Assembly: GCA_964345235.1 (NCBI GenBank)
Contig: CAYFQE010000037.1
Location: 1 to 6,172 of the forward strand
Reading direction: 5' to 3'
Length of the DNA: 6,172 nucleotides
From: Scatomorpha sp964345235
GTDB taxonomy: Bacteria; Bacillota; Clostridia; Oscillospirales; Oscillospiraceae
Position numbers and translations under genes: made by a program. Below are positions 5,956-6,172 of this stretch, piece after piece; position 1 is the first letter of the stretch; every line of letters begins with the position of its first letter. The notes beneath the pieces are model-generated. The model searched no databases. It was not told where the DNA came from and saw nothing but the letters and a program-made list of their open reading frames with translations.

Positions 5956-5999
5956 CCCAAAACCGAGCCACATCTTTTAATATACAGACTCAATCCCAT
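5956..5999. repeat. 44-bp direct repeat, right copy
   Basis: This is identical over 44 bases to 4982-5025 and in the same orientation. It lies about 110 bases upstream of the amidohydrolase promoter. The flanking bases differ between copies on both sides, so the repeat unit is sharply bounded. Confidence 0.9.
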
Positions 6000-6041
6000 A
6001 CAAAATCCCAAAAGCCGAAAGAAAGCTATGAAACACGCAGG

Positions 6042-6093
6042 GCTACAAAGCGCCAAAGAGTAAGGTTGGGAGTGCTACAAAGCAACAAAGAGT
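6042..6093 (+). repeat. Pair of 20-bp direct repeats next to attR
   Basis: GCTACAAAGC-GCC-AAAGAGT at 6042-6061 recurs as GCTACAAAGC-AAC-AAAGAGT at 6074-6093, 18 of 20 bases equal, with a 32-base period. It ends 33 bases before the tRNA-derived repeat. Short direct repeats at this distance from an att core are where integrase arm-binding or excisionase sites usually lie, but no binding protein is known here. Confidence 0.6.
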
Positions 6094-6126
6094 GCGAGAA
6101 AGCGCCCGCTGAACGCTCAGAGCGAC

Positions 6127-6172
6127 CTTTGGGAGCACGATGCCGCAGGTTCGAATCCTGTCACTCGGACCA
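6127..6172 (+). repeat. attR-like 46-bp copy of the tRNA-Pro 3' part
   Basis: This matches 3633-3678 without a mismatch, from the anticodon loop through the CCA. The bases before it (CGCTCAGAGCGA) do not form a tRNA 5' half, so it is not a second tRNA gene. It marks the distal end of the inferred island and coincides with the end of the window, so host sequence beyond it is not seen. Confidence 0.75.

Larger units (their letters stand above)
5846..6126. other. Gene-free right end of the island
   Basis: Upstream of the amidohydrolase promoter I see no supported gene. The region holds the right 44-bp repeat (5956-5999) and a pair of 20-bp direct repeats (6042-6093), followed directly by attR. 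A minus-strand frame at 5823-6056 has a TTG start, no ribosome binding site and an unusual Cys/Gly/Leu-rich composition, and is not called. Confidence 0.65.
3633..6172. mobile_element. Small tRNA-Pro-integrated island, probably non-autonomous or decayed
   Basis: The 46-bp direct repeats at 3633-3678 and 6127-6172 bound a segment with a repeat-to-repeat period of 2,494 bases. Its content contrasts with the compact core genes to the left: several unrelated gene fragments, inverted and direct repeats, and one intact enzyme gene on the minus strand. No reading frame resembles a tyrosine or serine integrase, excisionase, relaxase or replication protein, so any mobility would need a recombinase supplied in trans, or the element has lost its own. 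Boundaries are inferred from the repeat alone, because the sequence to the right of attR lies outside the window. Alternatives are a partial segmental duplication of the tRNA or an assembly join at the repeat. Confidence 0.55.

Noticed and set aside
5823..6056. A 77-residue minus-strand reading frame
   Set aside because: It has a TTG start without a ribosome binding site and odd Cys/Gly/Leu-rich composition. It runs across the 44-bp repeat and the amidohydrolase promoter, and resembles no family I know.
3679..6126. A hidden defence, toxin-antitoxin or phage-satellite system
   Set aside because: No reading frame here resembles a nuclease, antitoxin, capsid, primase or regulator. The only intact gene is a metabolic amidohydrolase.
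6127..6172. A second tRNA-Pro gene
   Set aside because: Only the anticodon loop onward is present; the preceding bases form neither an acceptor 5' strand nor a D arm.

Overview
The window looks like a chromosomal segment of a low-to-mid GC Firmicute, most likely of class Clostridia. The evidence is strong GGAGG-type ribosome binding sites, TTG and GTG starts, a consensus sigma-A promoter, a LepA sequence of clostridial flavour, and a fragment of an EFR1-type flavodoxin/ferredoxin protein. The species cannot be told from the sequence.

Positions 1-3680 are intact core genome. lepA (elongation factor 4) is followed after a single base by a complete beta-CASP metallo-beta-lactamase-fold nuclease gene, so the two are probably co-transcribed. 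A gap with a hairpin and a near-consensus promoter leads into a complete tRNA-Pro(UGG) gene with encoded CCA and its own strong terminator.

Positions 3679-6126 have a different character: sparse and broken genes with many repeats. The last 46 bases of the window (6127-6172) exactly repeat the 3' part of tRNA-Pro, from the anticodon stem/loop to CCA, but lack the 5' half of the tRNA. This is the pattern left by site-specific integration into a tRNA 3' end, so I read 3633-6172 as a small island (about 2.5 kb) bounded by attL and attR. It has no recognisable integrase.

From left to right the island holds: a long inverted repeat with three 20/21-bp tandem motifs beside it; a near-perfect 21-bp hairpin; the C-terminal scrap of a sodium:solute symporter; the N-terminal third of a D-2-hydroxyacid (phosphoglycerate-type) dehydrogenase joined out of frame to the 2[4Fe-4S] ferredoxin end of an EFR1-like protein; and one intact gene on the minus strand, an N-formylglutamate amidohydrolase-family enzyme with its own promoter. 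That gene is bracketed by a perfect 44-bp direct repeat, and a pair of 20-bp direct repeats lies just inside attR.

The core genes are ordinary. The points of interest are the nested direct-repeat architecture (44-bp pair inside the 46-bp tRNA pair) around a single intact metabolic gene, and the pile-up of gene fragments. I see no evidence for a new defence or signalling system. The conservative reading is a decayed or non-autonomous integrated element carrying one cargo gene.
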